Shown piece after piece: positions 46,813 through 55,863 of a stretch of DNA of 64,000 nt (position 1 is its first letter; every line of letters begins with the position of its first letter). Where the stretch lies: NCBI GenBank assembly GCA_041319085.1, contig CP101033.1, forward strand, positions 2,072,501 to 2,136,500, in the 5' to 3' direction. The notes beneath the pieces are model-generated. The model searched no databases, had not been told where the DNA came from, and was given only the letters and a program-made list of their open reading frames with translations. The position numbers and the translations under genes are program-made. This DNA is from Aeromonas veronii. Lineage in GTDB: Bacteria; Pseudomonadota; Gammaproteobacteria; Enterobacterales; Aeromonadaceae.

Positions 46813-47360
46813 CGCTCACCTATCTGGAAATTGACGCGGGCCTTGAGGTCGCGCTGAAAGTGGCGCCAAAAAATATCGAGGGTCTGCTCGAAAACCTCAT
46901 CCTCGATATAGACAAATGCGGCATCTTCAATGGTTATCGACTGCTCAACGATAGGTAGCCGATCCTTGCCTTTGCGCTTGAAGATGGTGTTCTGGCCTTT
47001 CTTGCTGCTCTTGGCAACAAAGGCATCGTCAAAGTAATAATCCTTCTTCCATGCCCCGCCGTCGTCCTGCTGAAGGCGGCCCTTGAAACTGCTGACAGGG
47101 AGTGGATTAAGCCCATACCAGAGCGCCACGCCATCAGATCCCGGTGTTGCTCTCAGCTTGATGGAGCGTAACCGCTTGCGCAGTGCCGTTGCCACTCGCA
47201 AGCCAAGCACTTTCGGCAAGCCTTTTGATGAGAGTTTGCGCAAGCTGGCCTCGGTGCGCCGAAGCGCTCTGGATAGCGCGAACTTGATCTGCTTGTCGCT
47301 GGCCTGCAACTCTTCGCCAATGCGAAGCAGGTCTTGCCAATCAATATCAAAGTGCAGCAT
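46809..47360 (-). CDS. Minor tail protein Z-like
   Basis: This 183-residue protein matches the prophage minor tail protein Z (GPZ) family: SRALRRTEASLRKLSSKGL, KLRATPGSDGVALWYGLNP and VYIEDEVFEQTLDIFWRHF by position. In lambda-like heads it acts at tail completion. Its presence beside P2-type baseplate genes shows the modular make-up of the phage. Confidence 0.82.
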   Translation of the reverse strand: MLHFDIDWQDLLRIGEELQASDKQIKFALSRALRRTEASLRKLSSKGLPKVLGLRVATALRKRLRSIKLRATPGSDGVALWYGLNPLPVSSFKGRLQQDDGGAWKKDYYFDDAFVAKSSKKGQNTIFKRKGKDRLPIVEQSITIEDAAFVYIEDEVFEQTLDIFWRHFQRDLKARVNFQIGER

Positions 47361-47688
47361 GCTGCGGCCCCTGCCGTGCCATGGTCACCAGCGCCCAGCC
47401 GGTGCCATCGGCCTGCGGGCTGGTCATCACGTCAAACCGCTCTCCAGCCACCACCACCTCATCACCCCGCGTAATGCCGACCATGTCCACCTCTTTGCCA
47501 CTGATGCGCGGCTCGCTGGTGTCGGCCTCATACTCGCCAAGCTGGGCGTTGAGATAGGGATCATCGAAGATCACCGATATGGTTCTGGTACTGCCATCCC
47601 CAAAATGAACAACGGCGGGTGTTGCAAACCCGCCGCTACTATCCAATTGCAGGAAGGCGTCCAGGTTCTCCCAGGACGGCCCGCGCAT
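47347..47688 (-). CDS. Head-tail joining protein (lambda FII/Gifsy-like)
   Basis: This 113-residue protein has the FGDGSTRTISVIFDDPYLNA segment and a VDMVGITRGDEVVVAGERFD segment found in small head-tail joining proteins of lambdoid and Gifsy phages. It overlaps the Z-like gene by 14 bases. Family placement is by pattern recall. Confidence 0.7.
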   Translation of the reverse strand: MRGPSWENLDAFLQLDSSGGFATPAVVHFGDGSTRTISVIFDDPYLNAQLGEYEADTSEPRISGKEVDMVGITRGDEVVVAGERFDVMTSPQADGTGWALVTMARQGPQHAAL

Positions 47689-48044
47689 CAGGTGTACTGC
47701 TTACGGCCGACCAGCGACACCCCGCGCACCACGGCATTCGCTCCGCCAGCCAGGGTATCCACCACCCGCACGAACTTTTTCAGTGCGTCCGAGTTCATGG
47801 TGATCGACGGGGCAGCGGCAGTGGTGCCAACAGCAGGGAATGCGCCGTTGGGCACATTAGTCCAGTTGGTCGAGCCATCATCGCTGTGCTCCAGCTTGAC
47901 GGTGTTGGTGCCAGCGTTGGTGGGGCCAGAGTTCATGATGATCTGGCATATGCCCTGAAAATCACTGACGTTGACCGCCGCGCCGTTACCGGTGGCAGTG
48001 ATGGAGGCCGATACGGCCAGTACGATTCGGGTTACACCGCGCAT
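47688..48044 (-). CDS. Putative capsid or decoration protein, unassigned
   Basis: This 118-residue protein is rich in Ala, Gly, Thr and Asn, with a beta-sandwich-like pattern (TVKLEHSDDGSTNWTNVPNG). It lies between the HeH-domain protein and the head-tail joiner. It may be a head decoration or head-fibre protein, but I cannot name a family. Confidence 0.65.
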   Translation of the reverse strand: MRGVTRIVLAVSASITATGNGAAVNVSDFQGICQIIMNSGPTNAGTNTVKLEHSDDGSTNWTNVPNGAFPAVGTTAAAPSITMNSDALKKFVRVVDTLAGGANAVVRGVSLVGRKQYT

Positions 48045-48374
48045 TTACTCGTCCCCTTTCTGGTCGGTGTCATCGTCAGCAGCAGGCGCCGCTTCGATAA
48101 CATCGATGATCTGATCCTTGGTCATGCCGCTGGCCACTTCCAGACCGCGCTGCTTGGCGTACTCGAGCAGGGCAGGCTTGGTCCAGCTGGAATAATCCGT
48201 GCCGGGCTGCTCTTCTTGCAGCTCAACGCCATCTTCTTCGGTGGCCAATACCGCCTTGCCGCGATGGAGGAAGTTCTTGGCTTCCGCCTCGCTCACCTCC
48301 ACCAGTGAACCAGCCTTGTGGATCTGGCCATCGATGGCGATCGCACAGGTCAGTTTCAATACATAACTTTTCAT
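48045..48374 (-). CDS. Small head-region protein with HeH/LEM-type C-terminus
   Basis: This 109-residue protein starts with a beta-rich part (KSYVLKLTCAIAIDGQIHKA) and ends with a helix-extended-loop-helix motif (SWTKPALLEYAKQRGLEV, then MTKDQIIDVIEA), a DNA or protein contact motif. The tail is acidic. GAGGG precedes the chosen ATG; the longer frame upstream runs into spacer. It lies just after the capsid gene, where phages often encode head completion factors. Confidence 0.72.
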   Translation of the reverse strand: MKSYVLKLTCAIAIDGQIHKAGSLVEVSEAEAKNFLHRGKAVLATEEDGVELQEEQPGTDYSSWTKPALLEYAKQRGLEVASGMTKDQIIDVIEAAPAADDDTDQKGDE

Positions 48375-48435
48375 CCGGTCACCCTCTTGGATGGAAGATG
48401 GCCGCCCTATCGAATGGAAGGCGGCCACACCTTAA

Positions 48436-50514
48436 TTACGCGACGTTCTGGCTGCCCCAGCAGAACGACTCCACACGGCGCAGGACAAAATCAACGTCCT
48501 GGAACACCACAATGCGCAGGCCGCCGGATTTGCTCAGGCTGTACGGGTCAACGGTCAGATCCAGCCCGCCCCACATACCGATCAGCATGTCGGCGAAGTT
48601 GCCGAAGAACACATCGCCAGCGGCGATCTGGTTGCTGATCTCGGTGTTGTAGCCGTTGACGGTGTTGCCCGGCTCCCAGATGGTGGATTCGGTACCGGTG
48701 CCGAACTTCGGTTTGGTCTTACAGTGGCCACGGAAAGCCGCGTTACCGATGTAACCCATCTGGCCAATATCCGCATTATCTGCAGCAATGGCCGATTCCA
48801 TGGCAACCAACTCTTCAAAGGTCGGAAGGGCGGCAGCGAAATCAACGGCGTTGATCCCGGTGTAGTTCTTGATGCCGCGCGGCTGGTTGCCAGCCCCGCT
48901 GCCGTAGTAACCAGCAAAGTCGATGGCCTGAGCCATAGCATTGACCAGATCGCGGCGCACAATGCCTTCCGCATCCATGCTGGATTGCATCAGCAGGCGG
49001 CGGGTGATGTCGGTGAATGCACCTAGAGTCTTGGGGGTCAGCTCGAGCTGACCAATGGTCGGGGTGCCTTCTTGCGCATCTTCACCTTCACCCAGCCAGT
49101 AGGCGGTGGCGCCACCAGTTTGACGGGGAACGTCCACGTTACCGACCAGTCCACCCATGGTGGTGGCCAGGCGCATGATGGTGGTGCGGTTGCGCAGCAT
49201 CTCGATAAAGCTGCCACCCATAAAGGTGGTATCAACCAGATTCTGGCCGGACTGCGCACCGTTCGGGGTGTTTGCTGCGCCGCCAGCATTGAACGCGCGG
49301 GAGTTCAGTACGTCCTGCGGGATCAGGATGCCTTGGGCGGTCTTGCCGAGTTGACGCTGGGCAGTCTCGGAGCACTCGAGTTCGAATGCAGCCGCTTCGC
49401 GGTCAGCCCGGGTTGCGTTGGGTTGCAGGGCGCGCACCGCACGGAAGATGCTGTAATTGCGCACCTCCTGATCGGTCAGGCCGATATCGGCGCTCTGCAT
49501 CTCGGAAAGAGGCACACCGGAGCGCTGGGAAGGCTGGGCGGGTTCGCGTTTACTGAGCACACCAACAATGGCCCGAGCGTCGCGGGTGTTGATGTAATCG
49601 AGCACCTCGGCACGGAACTGATCAACGGTCTTGCCTTCCGCAACAGCCTTATCAGCCAGGGATCGGCAGCCGTACTGCTCACCCATTTGCAGAATGGATG
49701 CGGTGCGCTCGCGTTCAGCTTTGGCTGCGCCGTCGCGGGCGCTGCGAACATCGGCACCCGCCTCTTCGAGCACTTCGAGCACTTCGAGGATCTTGCCCTC
49801 GGCATCAACCATGGCACGGACCAGGTTGCCCTTGCCGTCACGCAGGATTTTTTCGTTCATCGTTCTGACTTCCTCAGTAGTTGAGTTTTTAGCGGTCGTG
49901 CCACGCTCAATGGTGCCAGCATCGCCTTTCGGCCGTTTCCCATCCTCTTGGGGGATTTCCAGTGAGCGGCCCACGCCAACAGAGGGATCTGCCGGAACGC
50001 TGACGATGGAAATTTCATAGGGCTCCCAGTCGGTGATCCGGTAGGTATCTTCATCACCTTCGGTCGATTCCAGCTTGGCGGCGTGGATGCGGTACCCTAC
50101 CGAGACATGACGGCGGATCCCGTCCATCACATCCTGAAAAACGTCATCCGCATCTTTGCTGCGGCTGAAACGGACAACTGCCCGCCCCTTGCGGTCGCTG
50201 TCGATACTGACGCTCTCAACCACGCCGATCTGGTCATCCCAGTCATGGTTCAGCAGCAAGGCCGCCCCATCGCGCATGCGGTCAAGGCGGATGCTTTCTG
50301 GCGAATGATCGAGCACCTCAAAGCCAAACCAGCGTTGAACCGGCGCTTCGGATGAAAAGGCGAGTTCGACCGTGCGCTTTTCAGCATCGAAACTGCGCAC
50401 TTCCATGGTGCGATGCAGATCGCCTTTGGCGTTGAAGTCAGGCAGCGCCTTGCCTTGGCCGCCATCGCGGGTCATGTATGCGCCGATCAGGCTACTCAGG
50501 CTACGCGGCTTCAT
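48436..50514 (-). CDS. Prohead protease-major capsid protein fusion (HK97 type)
   Basis: This 692-residue protein joins two functions. Residues 1-190 are a prohead protease with a catalytic His in LLLNHDWDD and Ser in RHVSVGYRIH. A linker with LEIPQED follows, encoded by dispersed repeat copy 3. Residues from about 215 have a helical delta-like region (EVLEVLEEAGADVRSARDGA) and then an HK97-type capsid protein (PQDVLNSRAFNAGG, LTPKTLGAFTDITRRLL, NAMAQAIDFAGYYGSGAGNQ). The chosen ATG has GGAGGG 7 nt upstream. It overlaps the portal gene by 14 bases. The protease must free the capsid part by cleavage. Confidence 0.9.
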   Translation of the reverse strand: MKPRSLSSLIGAYMTRDGGQGKALPDFNAKGDLHRTMEVRSFDAEKRTVELAFSSEAPVQRWFGFEVLDHSPESIRLDRMRDGAALLLNHDWDDQIGVVESVSIDSDRKGRAVVRFSRSKDADDVFQDVMDGIRRHVSVGYRIHAAKLESTEGDEDTYRITDWEPYEISIVSVPADPSVGVGRSLEIPQEDGKRPKGDAGTIERGTTAKNSTTEEVRTMNEKILRDGKGNLVRAMVDAEGKILEVLEVLEEAGADVRSARDGAAKAERERTASILQMGEQYGCRSLADKAVAEGKTVDQFRAEVLDYINTRDARAIVGVLSKREPAQPSQRSGVPLSEMQSADIGLTDQEVRNYSIFRAVRALQPNATRADREAAAFELECSETAQRQLGKTAQGILIPQDVLNSRAFNAGGAANTPNGAQSGQNLVDTTFMGGSFIEMLRNRTTIMRLATTMGGLVGNVDVPRQTGGATAYWLGEGEDAQEGTPTIGQLELTPKTLGAFTDITRRLLMQSSMDAEGIVRRDLVNAMAQAIDFAGYYGSGAGNQPRGIKNYTGINAVDFAAALPTFEELVAMESAIAADNADIGQMGYIGNAAFRGHCKTKPKFGTGTESTIWEPGNTVNGYNTEISNQIAAGDVFFGNFADMLIGMWGGLDLTVDPYSLSKSGGLRIVVFQDVDFVLRRVESFCWGSQNVA
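49944..49959 (-). repeat. Dispersed 16-bp prophage repeat, copy 3
   Basis: GAAATCCCCCAAGAGG inside the protease-capsid gene, at the linker between the two domains, encoding EIPQE. Confidence 0.9.
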
Positions 50515-52069
50515 TGGTGTTCCCTCCGGTGGGTGCAACTTTCGGTTGTGGCCTGCCCATGGAGAGCAATACCAGTTCTTTGGCGGTGGCTTCGTCGATC
50601 CCTTCCGATTTGTAGGCCTCGATCATCGCGGCGACATCTCGGGCCGACTCTTGCCAGACGGTTTGCGGGTCTTGACCCTGCTCGCGGATAATCTTGCCCG
50701 GGCTGGTCAACATGTTGTTCTTGGCCTCGACGGCGGAGTTCACATCGGCGCGCGGGTCGATCCACTGCCAGCGGCGGGCTTGCCACTCCACCACCCGATA
50801 CTGATCGATGCGCTCGGCTGGCAGCGGCTTGCCTTTGACCTTGATCAAGCCAGCCAGCAGCACCCGGGGCAGCCATGCCTCGAACACCGGTTCGATCAGG
50901 CTTTCGATCAGCCACTCCTGCAGATCCTTCCAGTGCTCCCGCTCATCGAGGGTGCCCTGCCGGATGCTGGAGAAGTTGACCCCTTCCAGATCGCTGGCGA
51001 GGTTGTTGTAAAGCACCCCGAAACCAGCGGCCATGCCGCGCAGGGCTTGCTTATAGAAGGGAGCATATTCACCGGCCGGGTATTGCGGGTTGCTCTCTTT
51101 GACGCGGGCACCGGACGGCAGCACTCGCCATTCGCCAGGTTCGCTGTCGATGGTCAGTTCGCCATCATCTTTGCCTTCTGATTCGGGGCCGTATCCCTCA
51201 TCCCACTCGACAAACCCCATCTGGTTCGCGCCGGTGCGCGCCTTGACGATGGCCGCTTCTTCCATGGCGCCGAGCTGGCGCATGCGGAACAGGGCGGTCG
51301 CCATCCACGGCAGGCCGCGCTTCTGGCCCACCATGTCCTCGAGAAAGCCGTGAATAATCTCTTCCGCCGGGATCCGCACGTAGTGCTTGCCTCCCCAGTG
51401 ATAGCCTGCCTCGCTCTCGTCGGTGGTGGTGAAGTAATAGGCCAGCGGGCGGCCGTAGCGATTGAACTCGATCCCTTGCCGGATAAAGGCACCCGTGCGC
51501 GGGCGCTGGTCGTTCAGGTCGATCGGGCAACGCTGCGGATCCAGCACCTGCAGGGCAAAGCCCCACGGCCCGCCATCGGAGCCAAACACCATCCGCACCA
51601 TGAACTCGCCATCTTTGGCGGCGCTGGTGATGCAGTTGTTCTGAATGGCGCGCCATGAGCGGCGACCGGTCACATCGCAGTGCTTGCGTTTTCCCCACTC
51701 CAGCCAGCTATCTTCGATCGCCTGGTTGGCGGCGTTGTCGAGCTTGCCGCGAGCGGTCATGCTCTGGGCCTGCAGCATTACCCCTTTCGGGCCGACGATG
51801 TTTTGCCGACACATCCGCAGGAACGAGCGGCCGTAATCGTTGTTGGCTGACTGCTCGCGGGAGCGGGCCACCAGCACAACCTGATTGCGATCAACAATTT
51901 CATCGGCGGTTAGCGGGGTGCCACCCCATGCGGTACCGAGCCGGTCTTGCCGGGCGGCGGCAAACATGCGGGCGCCGGTGCGGTTGCGCATAAAGTGGCG
52001 CTTTGGCGGTGATTCAGCGGCTTGTTGCTCCATCAGCCGCTGCTGCCATTTGAAAACCATGGTGGTCAT
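50501..52069 (-). CDS. Portal protein (lambda gpB family)
   Basis: This 522-residue protein matches the lambda portal family: ARMFAAARQDRLGTAWGGTP, a DYGRSFLRMCRQNIVGPKG segment, LQVLDPQRCPIDLNDQR and VNFSSIRQGTLDEREHWKDL. Portals form the dodecameric DNA gate at one capsid vertex. It overlaps the following protease-capsid fusion, as in lambda where B precedes C. Confidence 0.92.
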   Translation of the reverse strand: MTTMVFKWQQRLMEQQAAESPPKRHFMRNRTGARMFAAARQDRLGTAWGGTPLTADEIVDRNQVVLVARSREQSANNDYGRSFLRMCRQNIVGPKGVMLQAQSMTARGKLDNAANQAIEDSWLEWGKRKHCDVTGRRSWRAIQNNCITSAAKDGEFMVRMVFGSDGGPWGFALQVLDPQRCPIDLNDQRPRTGAFIRQGIEFNRYGRPLAYYFTTTDESEAGYHWGGKHYVRIPAEEIIHGFLEDMVGQKRGLPWMATALFRMRQLGAMEEAAIVKARTGANQMGFVEWDEGYGPESEGKDDGELTIDSEPGEWRVLPSGARVKESNPQYPAGEYAPFYKQALRGMAAGFGVLYNNLASDLEGVNFSSIRQGTLDEREHWKDLQEWLIESLIEPVFEAWLPRVLLAGLIKVKGKPLPAERIDQYRVVEWQARRWQWIDPRADVNSAVEAKNNMLTSPGKIIREQGQDPQTVWQESARDVAAMIEAYKSEGIDEATAKELVLLSMGRPQPKVAPTGGNTNEAA

Positions 52070-52626
52070 CAGCGAAGCCTCACTCTGACGGTGTTGCCGA
52101 ACGGATTGCGGCCGCAGGCGATGTCCTGCTCACGCTTGACCAGTCGAACGTAGTGGTCGCGCAGCTTGAGCAGGTCAGGAATGGAGGTGCGATAGAGTTC
52201 GCGGTTGTTGATGCGGTACCGCTCCTGATCCAGGGTGGCCCGCTGGGCGATCACTGCCTCGATGGCATCGAGGGCGATCTGGTTTGGTGTCCGTCCATCA
52301 AATCCGTCGGCAGCGTTGACCAGATCTGGCGTGATGGTGACTTGTCCACACTCCACCTCGACCATGTCGCCGGTGGCGGTGTCGACCGCCCTCAGGGTGT
52401 ACCAGTAATCACCGGCGGCCCAGTTGGCGGTTTCGCTTAATGTTTTGCGAAAGCGGTGTTGAGAGCCCTCTGTGGCAGCCGTCATGCTGATCGATGCTGG
52501 CCCGCGCAGATAAACAGAGATAGCCCATGCCGGGGCAGGATATGCGGTTAATGTCAGCAGCAGGTCAAACGTTAACCCGGCTCCGATTTTTGCAGGAAAA
52601 TTGCAGCTCACCAGCCCCTCACCCAT
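52069..52626 (-). CDS. gpW-like head-tail connector with N-terminal extension
   Basis: This 185-residue protein lies between terminase and portal, where lambda has gpW. The C-terminal third (ALDAIEAVIAQRATLDQERY, RTSIPDLLKLRDHYVRLVKR) has the helical pattern of small connector proteins. The first ~110 residues form a beta domain (PAPAWAISVYLRGPASI, DYWYTLRAVDTATGD) not found in gpW (68 residues). The connector label comes from position and C-terminal pattern. Confidence 0.72.
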   Translation of the reverse strand: MGEGLVSCNFPAKIGAGLTFDLLLTLTAYPAPAWAISVYLRGPASISMTAATEGSQHRFRKTLSETANWAAGDYWYTLRAVDTATGDMVEVECGQVTITPDLVNAADGFDGRTPNQIALDAIEAVIAQRATLDQERYRINNRELYRTSIPDLLKLRDHYVRLVKREQDIACGRNPFGNTVRVRLR

Positions 52627-54662
52627 CCGCCTTTATTGCGCCCCGCGACGGATTTGGAGCGCTTGATCGTGGGTTTAGTCTGGGTTTGTGGGGGTTTTGC
52701 TTCCTCTTGGGGGATTTCCTTCCCCCCTTCAGGCTTGATGTGCCCGCCCTGTGGCGGCCGCTTGGCTGCGGGTTTATGGGTGGCCACCGTGTCATCATCC
52801 GGATTGGCCATCCGCTCGGCCAGCCGCTTGAACGAGGGGTTCATGATCTTGAGCGCGGCATAGGCATACACCCGGCAGTCAAGCGCCTCGTTGCGAGCCC
52901 GATCCGGTTTACTCCACGTTCTGACCGGCTGCCCCTTCACGTAGTGGGTGAGCAGCTTCTCGGCAGTGATCTGGCGGTACCACTCTGCATCCCGATCGCT
53001 GGGGGTGTGGCAGTAGCCAGGGCCGCTGGTGCGGGTATCGGCGCCCACGGTGGCCGCCAGACGGCGCATGACCACCAGCTTTGCCTCATCCACCCCGACC
53101 AGAAACAGATCGACCTTGCGCGCCTTCTTGCCTGATTGCTTGCGCTGGGGCTTCTCAACGATCGGGCGACCCCAACCGCCGACCCCTTTACCGGCGAACA
53201 GGCGGCGGCCGGTCTTGCCCTTGGCATAGTCATAGGCAGCCTGGGTGTAGCTTTGGCCCTGCTTCTTGGTGCCGCCGGTATCGAGCACCGCCGAGCTGAT
53301 CGACAGCACCGCCCCGCTTTCATGCTGATAGGTGCCGGCCAGCACATCATCCAGATCGTCCCAGACGTCCTGCTCCAGCGGATCCCCCCACAGCACGTAG
53401 TAGGCGACCGACCAGCTCTCCTCTGCCACACCCCACGCCACCACCTCGCACTCGAGGCGGTCCATCTGCATATCGATCCCGGCGGTGAGGTAGAGGCCGC
53501 CCATCGGCACATCGGCTCGGTACTCTTCGGCGCGTAGTTGCAGGCTGGAAGGGTCTGCCTTCTCGCCCTTCTCGGCATAGACCTCGGCCAGCGAGACGTT
53601 GACGAAGGATTGCATATCCCCCACCGCCAGCTTGTCGAGGTAGGACTGGACGATATCGCGCAGCCGCCGGAAGGTGGAGAGCATCTCGGGAGCATGAAAG
53701 GAGGCGTGACCACGGAACGGTTTGGCCGCCCGCCAGCCGCCGCCGTGCTTCTCTGCATCCCTGATCGCGGCGATGCGCTCGCCGTCAGTCCAGATCACCC
53801 CGCACCCTTCACAGGCATAGCCTGCTGTTTCCGGCAGGTGCTCTTTGCCGAGATCTTCCTCTGCATCATCGATATCGACCGATGCGCGGCCCTGCCAGGT
53901 GACGTTTTCCCACTTCAACACCTGGGCATGTCCACAGTGCGGGCACGGCACGTAGTAGCGGCGCTGATCCCCCTCTTCGTAGGCGATGGCGATCCGGCTT
54001 GAGCCTTCAATGGTCGGGGTGCTGGACTCGGTGCGCAGGGCTTCATCACCGAAGGAGGCCGCCCGCTGGGCCAGCAGTTCGCCGAAGTCGCCCTCTGGCA
54101 ACGGGTCGTAGCCGTCGATCTCGTCCTGATGGATCACCGGTGCCGAGCGGCCGCGAGCGGTTTTCGGGGAGCCTGACCAGCAGAACATCAGCCAGCCGCC
54201 GATGTAGGAGATCATTCGGCTGTTGTTGACCCCTTCCCGCCCACGCTGTTTCGCCATCTTGTTGGAGATCTGCGGGTTGGCTTCCAGCATCGGGCGCAGC
54301 TTTGTCTCCTGAAATGTCTGGATATCGCCCTGCGACGGCTGGGCGAAGATCTGCGACTTCGGCTCATGCTCGATATGAAATCCGGTGATGCACTGCTGAA
54401 TGGTGGTCTTGCCAAGCTGGGCGGCCAGCTTGTAGGAGACGCGGCGGATCCCGGGCTCCTTGATGACGTCGATCATCCCGCGCTGCGGCGGGGCGTTATC
54501 AAACCGGATCGGGCCAGGCTTGGCGTTACCGACCGGGATGCGCACGTTGCGCTCTGCCCAGACACTCGGGAGGATGTCGGCGGGAGGGATGAGGTTGATC
54601 GTGGCTCGTCTGACAGCTTCAGCAACCGCGACCAGGTTGCTGAACTGATGTTGCTTAGTCAT
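52608..54662 (-). CDS. Terminase large subunit (lambda GpA family)
   Basis: This 684-residue ATPase and nuclease packages DNA. Hallmarks: RRVSYKLAAQLGKTTIQQ (P-loop region), IHQDEIDGYDPLPEG (Walker B area), a zinc-like CPHCGHAQ...CEGCG pair, and FLVGVDEAKLVVMRRL in the nuclease half. The tail is Lys/Pro/Gln-rich and contains EIPQE encoded by repeat copy 4. I set the start at MTKQHQ, which overlaps the Nu1-like gene end by 8 bases; a longer frame upstream lies inside that gene. GpA relatives cut at cos. Confidence 0.93.
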   Translation of the reverse strand: MTKQHQFSNLVAVAEAVRRATINLIPPADILPSVWAERNVRIPVGNAKPGPIRFDNAPPQRGMIDVIKEPGIRRVSYKLAAQLGKTTIQQCITGFHIEHEPKSQIFAQPSQGDIQTFQETKLRPMLEANPQISNKMAKQRGREGVNNSRMISYIGGWLMFCWSGSPKTARGRSAPVIHQDEIDGYDPLPEGDFGELLAQRAASFGDEALRTESSTPTIEGSSRIAIAYEEGDQRRYYVPCPHCGHAQVLKWENVTWQGRASVDIDDAEEDLGKEHLPETAGYACEGCGVIWTDGERIAAIRDAEKHGGGWRAAKPFRGHASFHAPEMLSTFRRLRDIVQSYLDKLAVGDMQSFVNVSLAEVYAEKGEKADPSSLQLRAEEYRADVPMGGLYLTAGIDMQMDRLECEVVAWGVAEESWSVAYYVLWGDPLEQDVWDDLDDVLAGTYQHESGAVLSISSAVLDTGGTKKQGQSYTQAAYDYAKGKTGRRLFAGKGVGGWGRPIVEKPQRKQSGKKARKVDLFLVGVDEAKLVVMRRLAATVGADTRTSGPGYCHTPSDRDAEWYRQITAEKLLTHYVKGQPVRTWSKPDRARNEALDCRVYAYAALKIMNPSFKRLAERMANPDDDTVATHKPAAKRPPQGGHIKPEGGKEIPQEEAKPPQTQTKPTIKRSKSVAGRNKGGWVRGW
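52703..52718 (-). repeat. Dispersed 16-bp prophage repeat, copy 4
   Basis: GAAATCCCCCAAGAGG in the C-terminal tail of the terminase large subunit gene, encoding EIPQE. Confidence 0.9.
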
Positions 54663-55176
54663 CCGATCCAGGCTGGTCCTCATCGTCATCGAGGGCCAGC
54701 CCCTCTTCTGCAGCAGACTCAAGCGCCAGCACCAGCTCGGCCCGCAGCTTGGACTTGAACTCAGTTTCATCGGTGCAGCCGATCAGCTGCATCACGGCGC
54801 GCCCTGGTACCTGCATCACGTTCTGGCGGATCACCGCCATCAGCGCCGAAGTGGCCCGCTCGAACTCACGGACGGGGGCGACCTCCCCCTTTGCCTTCGC
54901 CAGCTCCAGCTCGGCCTTCTCAGCCTCTGCCGCCAGCTTGCGCAGTTTGAGCTCTTCTTCTGATGCTTGTGCCGTGCCGCGACCTTCGTCCCGAGCTTTG
55001 TCGCGCAGCCACTTCATCACGTCAGCCGTATTGAAGGTGGCCGCCACCCCGCGGGATCCGCGCTGAGTGATCGGGCAGCCGTTGCGAGTCCAGCCGTCAA
55101 CGGTCGGCGGGCTCACACCCATGATCACACAGAGCTCTGACTTATTGACGTTCTGACCGGCATGCTTGACTGCCAT
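54655..55176 (-). CDS. Terminase small subunit (Nu1-like)
   Basis: This 173-residue protein starts with a winged-helix DNA-binding domain (VNKSELCVIMGVSPPTVDGW, then GVAATFNTADVMKWL). A long coiled coil follows (EEELKLRKLAAEAEKAELEL) and an acidic tail. Nu1 binds cos DNA and recruits the large subunit. The cos site is expected just upstream, at about 55,190-55,310. Confidence 0.9.
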   Translation of the reverse strand: MAVKHAGQNVNKSELCVIMGVSPPTVDGWTRNGCPITQRGSRGVAATFNTADVMKWLRDKARDEGRGTAQASEEELKLRKLAAEAEKAELELAKAKGEVAPVREFERATSALMAVIRQNVMQVPGRAVMQLIGCTDETEFKSKLRAELVLALESAAEEGLALDDDEDQPGSDD

Positions 55177-55186
55177 AACACACCCT

Positions 55187-55314
55187 TATCAAGACAGGAG
55201 ATATAATTAAAAATTCTTATCTGGCGGCCCACGCAGATATCAAATACCGCGGAGTCTATGCCCCCGCAGGGGATCCCCCCGGAGGAAGGACCCAGCCGAA
55301 AATCATGGGCGATG
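55187..55314. other. Candidate cos region
   Basis: The gap before the Nu1-like gene holds CCCCGCAGGGGATCCCC, overlapping hairpin and palindrome units near 55,260-55,280. Lambda-type phages have cos immediately before nu1. No cut site can be assigned by eye. Confidence 0.3.
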
Positions 55315-55863
55315 TCATGGATTCACACGCCCCGCGAGCAGCGCGTCGTAGGCGCGTTCACAGGCTAATCCTGCGGCTCTTGAGCGGTCATAAGCTGCTG
55401 CCAGCTCCCCCGCTCTCGCGTCAGCCCTGCCGAGCACGTCGGCGAGCACCACGCCGGGCTCGGTTGCTGTCGTGCCTGACTGGGTAGCTGAGGGATTGCT
55501 GGGGCACTTACCTGCTCTGGCTGCCAATCGCTTGGCTTGCTCGAGCACGCCGTCAGCAGCATCACGGGCAGCAAGAGCATCACTCTCAGCCCGGGCAATC
55601 TGTTTTTCTGCATCGTCTCTCACCTTATCGATTGAGGCTTGGCGGCGCTGTTCCTCTTCCCTCGCCTTCAGCTCTGCCTTGGCCTTGGCTTTAGCCAGCT
55701 GCTCCGCCTGCTTATCCCACTTGGCTGACCATTCCAGCTCTTTGGCATCAGCGCCTGACTGATACCCTGAGTGATGCAGCCACCACCCGCAAAGGCCGAT
55801 GGCGAGCATCAGGGCGATACCGAACAGGATGGGGATAAGGCGGCGCAAAGCATCTATTCCCAT
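55315..55863 (-). CDS. Rz-like inner-membrane spanin (DUF2514 type)
   Basis: This 182-residue protein has one N-terminal membrane helix (LIPILFGIALMLAIGLCGWW) and a long charged periplasmic coiled coil (AEQLAKAKAKAELKAREEE), as in i-spanins that fuse the inner and outer membranes at lysis. The ATG starting MGIDALRR was chosen. The Rz1-like lipoprotein is encoded in another frame inside it. Confidence 0.85.
   Translation of the reverse strand: MGIDALRRLIPILFGIALMLAIGLCGWWLHHSGYQSGADAKELEWSAKWDKQAEQLAKAKAKAELKAREEEQRRQASIDKVRDDAEKQIARAESDALAARDAADGVLEQAKRLAARAGKCPSNPSATQSGTTATEPGVVLADVLGRADARAGELAAAYDRSRAAGLACERAYDALLAGRVNP
55365..55613 (-). CDS. Rz1-like o-spanin lipoprotein nested in Rz
   Basis: This 82-residue protein is read in a different frame within the Rz-like gene. 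It has a signal peptide and lipobox LTAC-SS at about residue 23 and a Pro/Gln-rich mature part (PAIPQLPSQARQQPSP), as in lambda Rz1. Nested Rz/Rz1 pairs are a hallmark of phage lysis cassettes. It should bridge to the outer membrane. Confidence 0.75.
   Translation of the reverse strand: MQKNRLPGLRVMLLLPVMLLTACSSKPSDWQPEQVSAPAIPQLPSQARQQPSPAWCSPTCSAGLTRERGSWQQLMTAQEPQD

Noticed and set aside
52527..53758. Long open frames on the + strand or in other frames across the phage head genes
   Set aside because: They are antisense or out-of-frame shadows of GC-rich real genes, without ribosome sites or recognisable motifs.
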